A stretch of DNA of 64,000 nt from Helianthus annuus. Lineage: Eukaryota; Streptophyta; Magnoliopsida; Asterales; Asteraceae. Positions within the stretch are counted from its first letter, which is position 1, and every line of letters starts with the position of its first letter. Below, in pieces: positions 12,230 through 23,969 of this stretch. A model generated the notes under the pieces. The model was not told the DNA's origin. It saw only the letters and a program-made list of their open reading frames with translations, and ran no database searches. Location: NCBI RefSeq assembly GCF_002127325.2, contig NC_035447.2:31383295-31447294 (forward strand), written 5' to 3'. Made by a program: the position numbers and the translations under genes.

Positions 12230-12232
<3 letters not shown>
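10074..12232. other. Low-copy flank of TE1, no gene recognised
   Basis: This continues the DNA interrupted at 538 after the CGAAA duplication. It holds degenerate CCCGAACC words, a GC- and CCACCACC-rich stretch (10190-10480) with a partly repeated CGCCGACT.GAAACCCACCACC unit, a run of TTTTACG words that can fold back (10497-10590), A-rich DNA, and a second GC-rich patch (11600-11910). Reading frames here are short and low-complexity and I could not support any as a gene. Confidence 0.5.

Positions 12233-12292
<60 letters not shown>
12233..12292. repeat. (TA)30 microsatellite
   Basis: Sixty bases of uninterrupted TA, directly adjoining the left end of the MITE-like element. Confidence 0.95.
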
Positions 12293-12295
<3 letters not shown>

Positions 12296-12775
12296 GAGAG
12301 TTCAAATGAGAAGAATTTTTTTGTAAGAAGAAATTTCAACCAATAAGAATTCTTTATTTTACTTCATTTAATATAAGTATTTAATGTTACTATAAGGGTA
12401 CATTAGTAAATCTACATAGGTCATTAATTTCTAGTCTTCCTCTTTAATAGCTAACTAAATTAATTTTTTTGTAACTTATCTTCAAAATATATTTTTTCAA
12501 AAAAATAAAATAAAATAATTTAAAGTGTAGGATAAATCACGAGTTGTATAATAAATTACGAGTTGTGTAGGATAAATTTCAACATGTAGGATGAATTTCG
12601 AAATATGTAAGATAACTTTTGATGTGTGTAGGCAAAAAAAGTTAGTGTGGAGGATACTAGTCTTTATGACTAATTAATTAGTCAAAAAATGATAATAAAT
12701 TAGATAAGTGAAAAAACTATTTAATGTTTTACAAAATTACCCTTTATTCTTTTTCTTCTCAAATGAACCTTCCCC
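12293..12775. mobile_element. MITE-like non-autonomous element bounded by (TA)n
   Basis: About 483 bp, AT-rich, with imperfect terminal inverted repeats of about 23 bp. The left end reads GTGGAGAGTTCAAATGAGAA and the right end, reversed, GGGGAAGGTTCATTTGAGAA. Both ends abut TA runs (12233-12292 and 12776-12792), as if TA repeat was target or duplication. The interior holds degenerate units around GAGTTGTGTAGGATAAATT (12525-12640). It has no coding capacity. A (TA)n-targeting MITE fits best; a Helitron-type end was considered but no CTRR-plus-hairpin terminus is evident. Confidence 0.5.
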
Positions 12776-12792
12776 TATATATATATATATAT

Positions 12793-14016
12793 GGTTCCCA
12801 TTAAGTCTAACCACTTTTTGAATTAATCTCTACTGTCGGATCATGCTGAGATTAAATCTCAACCGTTTAAACTCTCAATTTTAACCGCCATGTCGGCAGT
12901 TTTCAGCAGTTTTGTAGAGTGGGAGTTTCCTTCCACCTTTTTCTACCCATGATTCCCACAAGTCACGTTTTCTACAAAACTGGATCGTGGGTTTAATACG
13001 GTTGGACGGTTGTTCTCAAATTTGCACGTATGAATGTGACCTTCTCCCCACATCCTCCCTCTTTCTTTAAACATATATTTTAGCAATCGCTTCCATCTTC
13101 CTGTTCACTTACTCACAAATTTAAGCTATTTATGAGTCCAATCTTTGATATATCAAAATAAAAGGCTGTTGCTGGAGGTAGATCGTCACCTATGCCAATT
13201 GCTGTAGATAAATCTCCACAACGATGCATTAATGATAGTCCAGGGTAGAAATCGAGCACATGTGAGTTTTTGAAACTTCATTATCCATCACTCAACTGAC
13301 GACGCCCGTTCAAACTCTGGACAAGGTCTGGCCGACGTCTCAAACCTTTTGATATGATTCTTCCAAGCATTAGTGCATCTATTAGTGTCAGGCTTCTTCA
13401 TCGTGACCGGCAGCGTGGTTCGTGATGCCGGTCCGAGGGAGCTTAATTTGGTAGTTGAAACATTTTTACTTGCGATTTGATCATTAATTTTGGAATCAAG
13501 TTTAGTCTAGATAAAGATGTAACTAATTAGTTTTATGATTGAATTTTATTATGTAGTCCAAATTCTCTCCTTCAGATTTTGTTTTACTAGATTAAAATTT
13601 GTATTTTAATTAGTTTCTTCAAGGTTTGTTCTTTGTTGATTTCATTATTAAAGCTTTATTCATCATTGAATGATTTCGATTTATATTTTGAGAATTTGTT
13701 GATTTCAATCTTCAACGTTTGTTACTAACTTTCTTGAATTTTGCTTTGCGTTGTCCTACCTAGAAAAGCCAGACGGTTTTGTTTATGTGCCGTCTAAGGC
13801 GGTTGCTCATGAAGTTGAAGAAATTGGTAAAACTCGACATGCTTTTATTTTATTATCGTCTGCTTCACCTATTGAATGAATGGGCGAGATGCATTTGGGA
13901 GTCCCATGTTTGGTAACTTATTTTTTTTTCTAAAAGAGTGGAACACTTGCTGAGGGATGTAAATGATTCAACCATCATCACTCTTGCAACATTTTTTTCT
14001 CTTATTTTTTGTACAG
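12793..14016. other. Unassigned AT-rich DNA
   Basis: No gene or repeat was recognised with confidence. An AAAAGAGTGGAACACTTGCTGAG stretch near 13932-13955 vaguely recalls the exon that precedes the bHLH basic region (codons for RAAEVHNLSE), but it is too decayed to call. Confidence 0.4.
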
Positions 14017-14294
14017 AGGAGAAGGAGCCGGATAAATGAGATAATGAAGGCCTTACAGAAATTGCTTCCAAACTCAAATAAGGTTAGAGTTTTCAACACA
14101 TAATTAGCTCTAAATTTGTTTATGATTTACAACATTTCTTGGTCCAATTTTTTATTTTATTTTGGAGTTGTGTTTTTTACTGGTAGACTTCTTGGTCCAT
14201 TTTTTTATTTTGCAGTTGTGTTTTCTACTGGTAGACTAATAAGGCTTTAATGTTGGATGAAGCCCTCCAATATCTCAAGCAGCTTCAACTTTGA
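14017..14294 (+). pseudogene. bHLH transcription factor fragment (SPATULA/ALCATRAZ/PIF-like), two exons with intron
   Basis: After an acceptor TTTTTTGTACAG, exon 14017-14082 reads RRRSRINEIMKALQKLLPNS and then NK, followed by a GTTAGA donor. After an acceptor CTACTGGTAG, exon 14235-14294 reads TNKALMLDEALQYLKQLQL and then TGA. This is the basic, helix 1, loop and helix 2 order of plant group VII bHLH proteins such as SPATULA and ALCATRAZ, with the intron at the position I recall for that group. Such proteins bind E/G-box DNA as dimers. The TGA replaces the Gln expected after LQL, INEKMK has become INEIMK, and no other exon is clear, so it is a decayed gene fragment. Keeping an intron means it was copied as DNA, not retrotransposed. 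Confidence 0.75.
14138..14238 (+). repeat. Tandem duplication of the 3' end of the bHLH intron
   Basis: 14138-14190 and 14191-14238 are imperfect copies (CTTGGTCCA, T-rich, GTTGTGTTTT, ACTGGTAGACT). The splice acceptor CTGGTAG|ACT is therefore present twice, at 14186 and 14234; only the second leads into the long helix-2 exon. Confidence 0.75.
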
Positions 14295-15359
14295 GTGCCA
14301 TCCAATATGCACTTCTAGAATATAAAATGTTATGTTTGATGTTCAGATGTTAACCATGTTAACCATGTTAACCATGAAGAATGGAGTAAAGTTATATGAA
14401 ACTCTTCAGGTCCCACATTCATGAAGCAACTTAAATGGACCTGAAAACATGACATCACTAAACCAAATAGCTCACGTGAATCCCATTCTCAGCCTCCCAA
14501 TTCAGCTTACCAATGGAAACCAGTAATCAATACATGATTTTTCACATATAATCAATCCAGGGTCTTCATATTCTTTCAAAGTAACTTAATTTTTTAAACT
14601 CCATGTTTAATAATGTAAATTGTTGGCTATCGATAGAAGTATGTGTATTAGTGTATACCATACATAAAACTGCACCAAATTATTTTGTCATCAATCTCTC
14701 TTTATTTTACACAGGTGAAGTTTTAGTTTTTTTACCATCTATCTCTAATGGATTTCATAAACTGCATACCACCATTTCATAACCCACCCGACTGATACTG
14801 TTATTTCTCCTTCCAAAATGTCTGCTAGAATAAAGAAATGCCATAGAACAGGGTGGTACTTCGATTATAGAATGAGTGCTAGTTGTTATCCTTCTATCAT
14901 CATGTGGGTTTCACTTTTGGTTCTATGGGTCGTATGACCCAGCTTCAAATATTTTGAACAACCACATTATGCGGGTGATATAACATAGAGTTGTATGAGT
15001 AACCCGTATAACAATGCTGGTCATATGAGGCTCATGACTTTAAAGTACGAGTCGCATGAAATTTTTGCTAAAATAATAAAAGATAAACTTTGAAAATGTC
15101 CTGCTCCTGCAACATCTTATATGACCATGAGTGATTAATACTCACAAGTATCTACAACTCAAAATCCAAACCCTGGCATCAAAAGGTACACACTGGCTAA
15201 ACACTTGATTACATTTTTGCATCTCCTATTTTATTTTTATTTCTGACCATTTTCATTTCTTGTAAAAAGAGACCCATTATCACAATCTTCATTTTTATGT
15301 TAAATTGTGAAGACAAAGTGGACTTTAGAAACTGATTTCTTATCTAACTGTTGTAGTGA
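14295..15359. other. Unassigned DNA between bHLH fragment and CACTA end
   Basis: AT-rich, no gene recognised. A 9-bp unit ATGTTAACC occurs three times in tandem at about 14347-14375. Confidence 0.5.
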
Positions 15360-15974
15360 CACTACTAGAAAATTGTCAAGTTTGTGACAACCAAATTTGT
15401 AGCAAATTTGTCTGAAATTGGCCTTACCCACAAATTTCCTACAAAAAAATTCGTAGGAAATAAACTTGTGGATAACCGGATTAGCTACAAAAATACGACA
15501 AAATCTACTACAAAATTCCTACAAAATCTCTCATCGCAAAATTTGCTACAAAATACTAACAAATCACTCTTCTTGCAAAATTCCGACAATTCTTCCACGT
15601 TTTTGCCTTTTTTGTATATTATTTTATGATATTTTATTTTTAATATTAATAACATTATTAAAAAATATTCATAATTTTTTATTTTTCCACCAAAATTCCT
15701 ACAAATTATAAAACATTCTTGCGACAAAATTCCTACAAATTATAAAACTTTTCTACAACAAAATTCCTACAAATTATAAAACTTTCTTGCGACAAAAATT
15801 CCTACAAATCATAAAACTTTCCACAAGTTTCCTACAAATTTATAAATTTTCTCCAAACAATTTGCTACGAATTATCTACAAAACTAACAGTTTCCAACAA
15901 ATTTCCTACAAAGTTATTAAACTTTCCCTTATAACAAAATACAAACACACATGGAAAAGTTTGTTGAATAATAG
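15360..15974. mobile_element. TE2: terminal part of a CACTA (En/Spm) DNA transposon, interrupted by TE3
   Basis: The segment begins CACTACTAGAAAA, a standard CACTA terminus. It is followed by about 600 bp of subterminal repeats around TTCCTACAAA (at least eight copies; 34-36-bp units with TTGCGACAAAATTCCTACAA between 15685 and 15835). In this superfamily such subterminal motifs bind the transposase. The opposite terminus is not seen because TE3 interrupts at 15975. No transposase gene is visible. TGA precedes the terminus, but a 3-bp duplication cannot be confirmed. Confidence 0.65.
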
Positions 15975-17647
15975 TGATGTGCGTGAAGTGTGTTATATTT
16001 TAGGTGTATATTTTAAGCCCTTTTTACACTTTTAGTCAAGTTTTAAATTTATAAAACACGATATTTACTAACACTAAACACACATATGGGCAAGTGCACC
16101 TATCGTGGACGTAGTATAGTGTTGGTAAGATACCGAGGTCGTCCAAGGACACAAGAGCTTTTAGTACCGGTTTATCCTCAACGTCTAATCAAATCAAAAT
16201 GTTAGAAAAAGATTTTAAACTAAGAAAATAAAACTAACTAAAATGTTGAAAAATAAAATAAAAATAAAAACAGATAGACAAGATGAATCATTTGGATCCG
16301 ACTCGTGTGTAGTGTAACCTTTGATTATTTTCGCAATTTTGCACTCATTTAAGAGATTATCTTAGTTATTGTAGTAGGCCCCTCTTTTGAAGGTGACGTT
16401 ACCCTCAACCCAGTAGTTTGAGTCAGCAAGGATACAATCCTAAAGGGTCGGATTATTGAAAGATAATTAATTAAGTTATTAATGCATAATGTGGTAGGCC
16501 CCTCTTTTGAAGGCGACGTTACCCTCGGCTAAGTAGTCTGAGTCAGCAGGGATACAGTCCTAAGTAGCCGGGTTAAAGTTTTTTATAGTAGTTTAACTTA
16601 TGAGGGGATCAAAGAGTTTGGACCCCCGCCATCCAATACCTTTGGGTATTGAAGGAGGTCCTACTAAATTTGACCCAGGTCCTTTGCATGATCTATACAC
16701 TGAAGAATGGCAAGACTCTTACCAAACCGTTCCCTTAACCCCCGACCAGGTAGCCAACATACCTCCATATAGACCGTGGAGATATCAATGGTGAAAATCT
16801 TTTATTTTATATAGACAGTAAAATAACGCCAAGACACCACGGACAAACGATAAGAAAGAATCACCTTCAACATAAGAAGCTAGTAATTAAAGTCATTAAT
16901 ACAAAACCAATTAAAAAGTGCAAAAGAATAAAAATAAAAAATATTACACTAAACACTTGTCTTCACCAAGTGATGTAAGAGACTTAGGCAAACATGGCCT
17001 TTGATTCTCAAGAACTCTTACGATCAATCTTGGATCCCGAGATGACTCACACACTCTATGATGGACAATGGATGATGGTGGTGGACGATGGTGTTATGGT
17101 GGTGGTTGGTGGTGGGTGAAGTGTGAGAGAGGTGGTGTGCCAAGGGATGAGTTGAAATGGCTCCAAACACTCCTATTTATAGGCTGAACAGAAGCCCGGG
17201 CACGGCTCCGTGTCCATTTGACACTCTCTCTCTTCATTAATTGTAATTCGCAATTACAATAAATGTGCCTGCAGCAACTTGACCACGCCCCCGTGTCCGC
17301 TGGGCACGGCCCCGTGGTGGGCAATAGAAGCTTCTATAGTTTTGTCTTTTCTGCTGCTTCTTGGGCACGGCCCCGTGCTCGCTGAGCACGGGGCGTGTTC
17401 AGTCTTCTGGCTTCTCTGTTTTTCTTGGGGAGATCCTGTCGGGGGGTCGGGCATATCACTTTTGTTCTTTTTCTTGTATTTATGTTAGATTTTGCTGTCT
17501 TTTTGCTTCTTTTGTTATTTTGAGCTCATTTAATCCTGAAAATACAAAAGGAAGACAAAAGCATACTTTTTCCAACATTAGTACTAAAAAAGGGTTAGTT
17601 ATAAGCCACAATTGATGTAATTTATATGTTGCATTTTGTGCACATCA
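15975..17647 (-). repeat. TE3 3' LTR
   Basis: About 1673 bp; the minus strand begins TGATGTGCAC and ends CACATCA. It contains two copies of the U5 module (16377-16447, 16497-16566), CACGG..CCGTG dyads (about 17196-17400) and a minus-strand TATAAATA (17174-17181). Confidence 0.85.
17174..17181 (-). promoter_or_regulatory. Putative TATA box of TE3 LTR
   Basis: The minus strand reads CCTATAAATAGGAGTG, identical in layout to the TATA box of TE6 at 38123-38130. Confidence 0.55.
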
Positions 17648-17670
17648 AATACCGCCACACTTGAATCTTT
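17648..17670 (-). other. TE3 polypurine tract
   Basis: The minus strand reads AAGTGTGGCGGTATT against the LTR, matching AAGTGTGGGGGTATT before the TE6 3' LTR (43228-43242). Confidence 0.65.
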
Positions 17671-18947
17671 GCTTGTCCTCAAGCAAAACTCTTTATAATG
17701 TGGCTTTATTCACTCCCAAATGGAATGGGTAGAAGAGAAGGTTTTGGGCTTGTCATAGAGTGTCGGGAATTCCAAGATTATTTAGGTTTTATTTTTATTT
17801 ATTTACAATCCTATTGGTCATGATTAAAAAACATTTCATAAGATAAATTATTTATTAGGGCATAACATACCTTTTTAAAAATTCCATTTATATACAAGTT
17901 CACATACCTCACGGGGGAATCACTCAACACTCGGCCGGAGGTGTATTTTTAGTGAATCACTCGAGAGCGGCATGGAACTTACTCCTACCATAAGCTTGCC
18001 AAGCAATCAATCCTCCTCTTTTTTAACTATATACCTTTGTAAATATCAAGAGGACTTTTTGGGTGATGGGTAAGGCTTGGGCTAAAGGTGGGTGGTTGGG
18101 TTAGTGGTTAGTAAAAAGGGCGAAAGGCGTAACAAACGTCGGTTTTTGAAAGACTTTTTTATTTTTCACATTTTTATTTTATTTTGATGAACCACTTGTT
18201 TCACACAAGGTTATTTTTGATGAACTTGTTTGTTTATTTGGTTTCATCAAAATATATAACTTTTTTTTTTTAATAGAGTCATTAGAAAACCGAACGCTGT
18301 TACTAAAATAAAGGGTTAAAAGTAAAAAGGGTTTAGGTGGGTAAAAAGGGTGATGGTTTTAGGTTAAGAAATGAAAAGGTTTAGGCTCAAAGGGGTTAAC
18401 TACGGGGATTTTGGGTAGGTGGTAAAAAAAATTGAAAAATAATGGTGTAGAAAGAAAAAAGGGTTAGTCCTAGTACCTCCATCATTTACTTACTCGGATT
18501 TAAGTTGGTAAGCACCGGGAATGTATTGTTGTGGCAAGTTCTAGAGTCGTACGAACCAAGCGGCTATTCACACAAGAAACGAAAAATGAGCATTTAGTGT
18601 AAAGATATATATTTGTATGCTCGTTAAAGGCTCAAAACTCACTTTTGTGGGAAAGGGTTTTTTATGTGATCAAGTATATATAATCAAATATTAACTAAGT
18701 TTGTCATGCCTTTTCATAATTTTCTTATGTTGATTCTTTTTATCACGACGCTATCGGTTGTAAACTTATAAAAATATAATCTTGTTAAGACTTGAATTCC
18801 CAACTTAAACTTAGACAAGTAAAAAAAATGAAAATTTTTGGAAAAAAATTGGGGTGATTAGCGGTTACAATAGAGTTTTGTGTAAGGCTTGTTATTAGGA
18901 CTTGCAAAATTCAAGGTTTTAGACTTTTAGCATCCCCCCATACTTAA

Positions 18948-19699
18948 TGTTATGGGTCATTTTCTGAGTATACATATCCTGACTAATATCCCGCTTTTAA
19001 TTGTTTATTTGTGACCAGGATACTGGACGGGGATATTGCTAACATCCTGGGCGATATCCTAAGGTTGAGTGAATTAAACACGTGCAGGTTAATGGCTGTA
19101 AGTTACTAACGGTCATCAGGACTTCTTCTCCTCAAGACTCGGGCGTATTTGTTATAAGGGAGCCGTTGAACCCGAAAGACTTGGTCCTCAATGTTCGAGT
19201 GAGAATATTCGCTGGATCCCGGAAGTTTAGGATAATTTGTTACATTATCTTTACTATAAATAGATGGGGGCGGATCAGTTTAAGGCACGCAATTTTACAC
19301 TTAAACTCTCGAACACTTTTACTCTCTAGCTCACCGCAAACACCACACTCAAACACTTGTATTCAAATTACATTGTAACACTTAGTCGATCCGCACCACA
19401 TCCTGCACTGTATCCTGAAGTTTGAAGCAATAAGAAGAACGAGGCAGCTGCGATTGTCAGCTCCCAAGGTTTTATGCCAGCGATCTAGATTGATCAAGGG
19501 CTTTCCTCGTACATCATGTGTCAACCTTTACTTTTTTGCTCATTGTTTGATCATTAATACAGCTCTACATCCTGAGCCGTATCCTGAATACTGTTTTTCT
19601 AAATAACTTAACCAACATATTTTCAACACATTTTTTAGCACACTACCTCACTTAACTAATTTGATCCATTAATTGCTTCGGTAATTTTTGACAAAAACA
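18948..19699 (+). repeat. TE4 5' LTR
   Basis: 752 bp, TG...CA, ending TTTTTGACAAAAACA. It carries TATAAATA at 19255-19262. The family is related to TE8-TE10, whose LTRs end TTTTTGACCAAAACA. Confidence 0.85.
19255..19262 (+). promoter_or_regulatory. Putative TATA box of TE4 LTR
   Basis: ACTATAAATAGATGG, followed by an A/C-rich stretch where transcription could start. Confidence 0.55.
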
Positions 19700-19700
19700 A

Positions 19701-19720
19701 TTTGGCGCCCACCGTGGGGC
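19701..19720 (+). other. TE4 primer binding site
   Basis: TTTGGCGCCCACCGTGGGGC follows the LTR by one base. The same motif follows the LTRs of TE8 (44582-44601) and TE10 (53992-54011). I do not assign the tRNA. Confidence 0.8.
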
Positions 19721-19803
19721 AAGTGGTGCTCTCTTTACTAAAAATTTTTGTGAAATCGCTAATCAGTCTTCTGTTTTCAAAATTTTTTGCCACATTGTTT
19801 ACA

Positions 19804-20432
19804 ATGGCCTCAAGATCAAACATGAGCTCCTCCACTGTGTCTGCTATGACCTCTGCTACTACTGGTTCGGTGCTTCCACCACCTCCTCCAAGGATACCGT
19901 TTTCTTCACAATCTCAAGACGTTATCCCTACTCGGAGTGTCCAGGGATCTGCTCCCGTTTTAGCCTCTAACGATGAAATTTTGACTTTATTTGGAAGTGT
20001 GCAGGAACAAATGAGGCAGCAACAGGAAACTAATCAAATGCTGTTAAGAGAAATACAACTCTTAAAAGCTAGCTCGAGTAGACCCGCTGAAGAAACTGTT
20101 ACTCCTATACAGCCCAGGGATTTGAATTTCAGTTCCGTAGTTTACACTGAGGATAATAGGGGGAATATTGTGCCCAGCCTTCCTCAGAATCATACTCCTG
20201 AAATACCCTCCTCGATCAGGATGTCAACCATGAGGAGCTCAGGATATGCTTCAGGATATGGGCAGAACCCTCAGACTGGTAACGTGCCTAATAATAATAA
20301 TACTCTTGCCACTAACAGTGTTGGATCTTTGCAGGATACAGCTGTGACATCAGCATTATCTAGGGAGCTTCAGAAGCTAAAGGATATGATATCCAGTGTA
20401 CATGGGGTGGTTCAGCCAATTCCTGAAGTATC
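19804..20432 (+). pseudogene. gag: TE4 gag, N-terminal part (split by TE5)
   Basis: The ATG at 19804 (MASRSNMSSS) matches the start of gag in TE8 and TE10 (MASSLKN). The protein has a Ser/Pro-rich start and a Gln/Glu-rich, probably coiled-coil stretch (EEQMRQQQETNQMLLREIQLL-like, about residues 65-85), then a Ser/Asn-rich linker ending ..MISSVHGVVQPIPEVS. Frame and sense resume exactly at 34515 after TE5 and one GTATC copy are left out. The apparent ORF end at 20565 belongs to TE5 LTR sequence. Confidence 0.85.
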
Positions 20433-23400
20433 TGTCACACCCCGATCTCCACGTGTCACCGGTGGGCCCGGTGTGGGGTACAGTGACGTGGTTGGCATCG
20501 TCATAGACAAACAACACAATATAATAATGCACAGCGGAAGCAGAATAGATACATTTCAACTTTAATTAAATGTAATAATACATCATAAGTAGTTGAAACG
20601 AATCCACAGGCGGATCAAATAAAAATAAGATAAAATTGTTCAACAGTTTATTTTGTCGTACGAGCTTGCGAGACTATAGTGGACGCTCTTAGGAAACAGC
20701 CAGCCTAGTTCGTATAGTACCTGCACTTAACCTTTTGGGAAAATACGTCAGTTTACACTGGTAAATACAAATCGACTGACTCATTTTGAAAATGATTGAA
20801 AATTGATTTAAATGCACATGGCATAAATATTTTTATTAACTTGGGATAATTATGCAATATAAACTTGTGAACGAATTACATGTTACTCGTACATTTGGTG
20901 GCCCGGGATCTGCTGTCCGGGATAAAGATTAAATGACACACCACATTAAAGAGTTATACACGCCGGGTGTACGCCTACACCCCGTGCTCTGGTCGTGGCC
21001 ATCTCGTAAGATAATGCCAAGGATATCCGGGACACGGTCAATAACCCCCCAAAGCCTAAAGTAAGAACAAGACTGTTTAAACGAGTCGCACAAACTATTC
21101 AAGACTGTACACCCATAGGGTGCAGGATTTGTGCGCTCGATCAAGCGGTATTTTAAATACCGTACCCCAAGCCCGTATAGGGAAAATAAGTCAAAATGTA
21201 TTTACCTGAGCAAGTATGAATCACAAATGGTAAGTGTAGGTAGCTTTTACTGGGCCTCCTAATCTGGAACAAAGGTTTATAATAACCTATTAGATTCCTA
21301 ACGGGTCTTTTATTTAAGCTTAAGCTTTGACCGGTTAGTTTTAAGGATGATACGGTACAAGCGCACGATTAAGCGAAAGACCGGATAGAATGTGATTTAG
21401 ACCCGACAAGTTTGAATACTTGTGTAATATGGGTATACTAAATACATTCTGGATTTTGAGACAAAAATGATAACGTTTGACCCGTTTCGGTCAATTTACG
21501 CAAACTAGTTACGTAAACCGAACCGAATGCTAAAAGGGCGTTACGGGTAGCCAAAAGAGTCAAATGCAAGTTCCCTGAGATAATATGCTTTAAATATGAT
21601 ATAATATCAGTAAGTTATGTTCTATTATGCCCCGAATAATTTCAAACTCAATTTATGCCTTAGAAGGGCATTTTGCTCATCTAAAAGATTATAAAAGAGT
21701 CAATTTAGAAATCTGAGTTTCGGGTCTGGTTTATACAGTAAATATACTTCATTTAACATATTATAACAGTAGGGTATGACCCATATAAAAAACTTATCAT
21801 TTAAAATCAAACTATGCACCGTAGGGGTATTTTAGTAATTTCACAAGGGCTAAAACTGCCAAAACTGGAAATCTGAGTTCAAACATTTATACTTACTGTT
21901 ATTATATGAAAATATACTAATTACATCAGTAGGTATGAGTTTTATATGTTTAAAATGAGTATAACGCTTACTATGCGTTAGAAATGCTAAAAATGCGATC
22001 TAGGGCCGTTTCCGGGTTTTCAAAAGAAATCTGAGATTTTTATATTTCCAGAATGCTCAAAATAATTTATTTAACATATAAAATCAGTGGAAAAAGGTTT
22101 CGGGTCAAAAGGATGTATAAAACTCATTTTATGGCTTAAACGGTCAAAACCGGCATTAACCGAATCGACTAAGCGATCTAAGATACGATCAGCCAAAAAT
22201 TAAATAAAAATCATCAAAAATCCCAAAATATTATATAACATCAGTGGGTAAAAAGTTTTGTATCAAAACGTGGCCTGAAATAGGTTATACGCGAAATGCG
22301 CCGTTTATGTAACTTTAAGATATAGTTTTACGATATCGGCCATAACTCAAAATCTGGACCACTAACTGATCTCAAATTTTCGGTGCAAGTTTATATATTA
22401 GAAATAAAGATTTCTACTCTTTTACTTTTCCAAAAATCACGTTTTATATCAAAAAGGGCAAAATAGTCAACTTTAAGCATAAATCGGAAACATGCAAATG
22501 AATCGGCTAAACATAGACTCAAGCAATAAAAATTCCAGAAAGTTTAACCAAAATAAATGTAGTCAAAAATAAGCTCCAATACAGATCTCAAACATGCATG
22601 TACGGATCCGAATCGATAGTCTACGAAAAAGTCGTTTTACAAGACTTTCGGTTCCGATTCGTATTTATACTAAAGATTGTCGAGTTGTTTATGATAAAAC
22701 ACATTCTTATGTTCATTATAAGTTATTTATGATGATCAAACTGATTGCATGTCATCTACATTATCATTTAAGCTATTTTTCGCAAAAACGATTTCTGTTG
22801 ACTTTTTAGAAACATCTTTGACTCGACAATTAGCATGCATAAAGTGGGAATCAGAGAATACCCTTTTGAGGGTTTGTTTCCCACATAAATACCAACATAT
22901 TTGTGGTTTCAATTTGAGAAATGACAGAGTAAAACTCGTTTAATCGAAAAGTCAAAGTATAAGAACAACGGTTTTGACTTTTACTAATAATCAAGGCAAG
23001 AACGAATTAGAGACTGATATAACGGATTACCAAGGTCCTAATGAAGCTTAGCTAACGCTTGGAGGTGGCCTTGTCGTTCAGATTTGCTCCAGAAAGTCTT
23101 GAGAGTGTTCTTGAGAGTTGATAGCTTCTTGATCACAATGCAAATGCCCAAGAAAGGAGCTTTTGATCTGATTTAAAGATGAATTCAGAGGTTGGAGGTA
23201 GCACACTGTTGCACTAGGCATGCATGGGATTTAATTGGAGCAAAAGGAGGTGATGGCAGCTGTTATGCACTTCAAATTCGGACCCAAAATGCAATTTTCG
23301 CGAATTCTGGACCTGGGCAGGCCTCGCGTCACGCCTAGGGTCCTAGGTGTGACACCTAGCCCCATCTGATCCTCAAATCTCTTTAATATTGAAGTTTTGG

Positions 23401-23969
23401 TCCTTGGTCTTCGTATACGAGGTTTCGGCTAGTTATTTTGACTCGTAAACCCCCAAACTTGGTTTTTAAGAACCTTGGGACATTTACCAACATGGTAATG
23501 TCCTCGGATAACTTTGCGCTCAACCGAAAAGCCATGAAATTCGACGTTGACGCTTTTAGTCCTTCAAGTACGGTTTTGGCCATAACTTTCTCATACGTTA
23601 ACGAAACTTCACAAAATTTTTACCACACATTCTAATGAGTATATTTTAGCATTAAAAAGCTTCGGGTCTGCCAAAAGTTCATTCAGAGGTATAAATTCAA
23701 CATGTTGACACTTTTGGCCCCTATGGTTTGTAATTCCTCACTTTTGTGCAATTTCCGCGTCGTATGATCCATGAACCATCCGTTTAAGGTTATAAACATT
23801 ATGTAGGGTTATCATAGAGTCTATTTATCCATTGTTGACACTTTGGACCCTTACGTTCCATAGTTTTCACCGTTTGTCACTTTTAGTCCCTCTAAAGTTT
23901 GTTTTCACATACCGAAACCTTATGACACGTGTCAAGACATTATTGGACGAAATTTTTCGAGGTGTTACA
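20433..23969 (-). repeat. TE5 3' LTR
   Basis: 3537 bp, unusually long for the chromovirus group. It contains a perfect palindromic arm pair CTAGGTGT-G-ACACCTAG (23343-23359). Several short ORFs in it are shared by both LTRs but have no recognisable product. Confidence 0.9.

Larger units (their letters stand above)
15975..18947 (-). mobile_element. TE3: 3' part of a non-autonomous LTR element (minus strand), relative of TE6
   Basis: The LTR at 15975-17647 and the adjoining internal DNA to 18947 are the reverse complement of a close relative of TE6: LTR end, U5 modules, dyad words, polypurine tract and the region with TTTACCACC and CTCTATGACAAGCC words all correspond. The internal part is cut at 18947 by TE4, so the 5' half should lie beyond the right edge of the window. 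Candidate target duplication AATAG at 15970-15974. No coding region remains in this piece. Confidence 0.85.
18948..20432 (+). mobile_element. TE4, first part: Tat-type Ty3/gypsy element, split by TE5
   Basis: The element starts TGTTATGGGTC at 18948 inside TE3 (candidate duplication CTTAA, 18943-18947), has a 752-bp LTR, a primer site and the start of gag. TE5 interrupts gag at 20432, after the target copy GTATC (20428-20432). TE4 continues at 34510-37635 and is again interrupted, by TE6. Confidence 0.9.

Noticed and set aside
12793..13100. Second MITE or Helitron right of the TA run
   Set aside because: A suggestive GGTTCCCATT start, but no matching end could be found.
15350..15366. TTGTAGTG-A-CACTACTAG read as two CACTA ends meeting
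   Set aside because: Only six bases mirror each other, and no subterminal repeats are present to the left.
22594..22943. ORFs repeated at 22594/33134, 20929/31469 and 23383/33923
   Set aside because: They lie inside the TE5 LTRs, are duplicated only because the LTR is, and show no recognisable protein.
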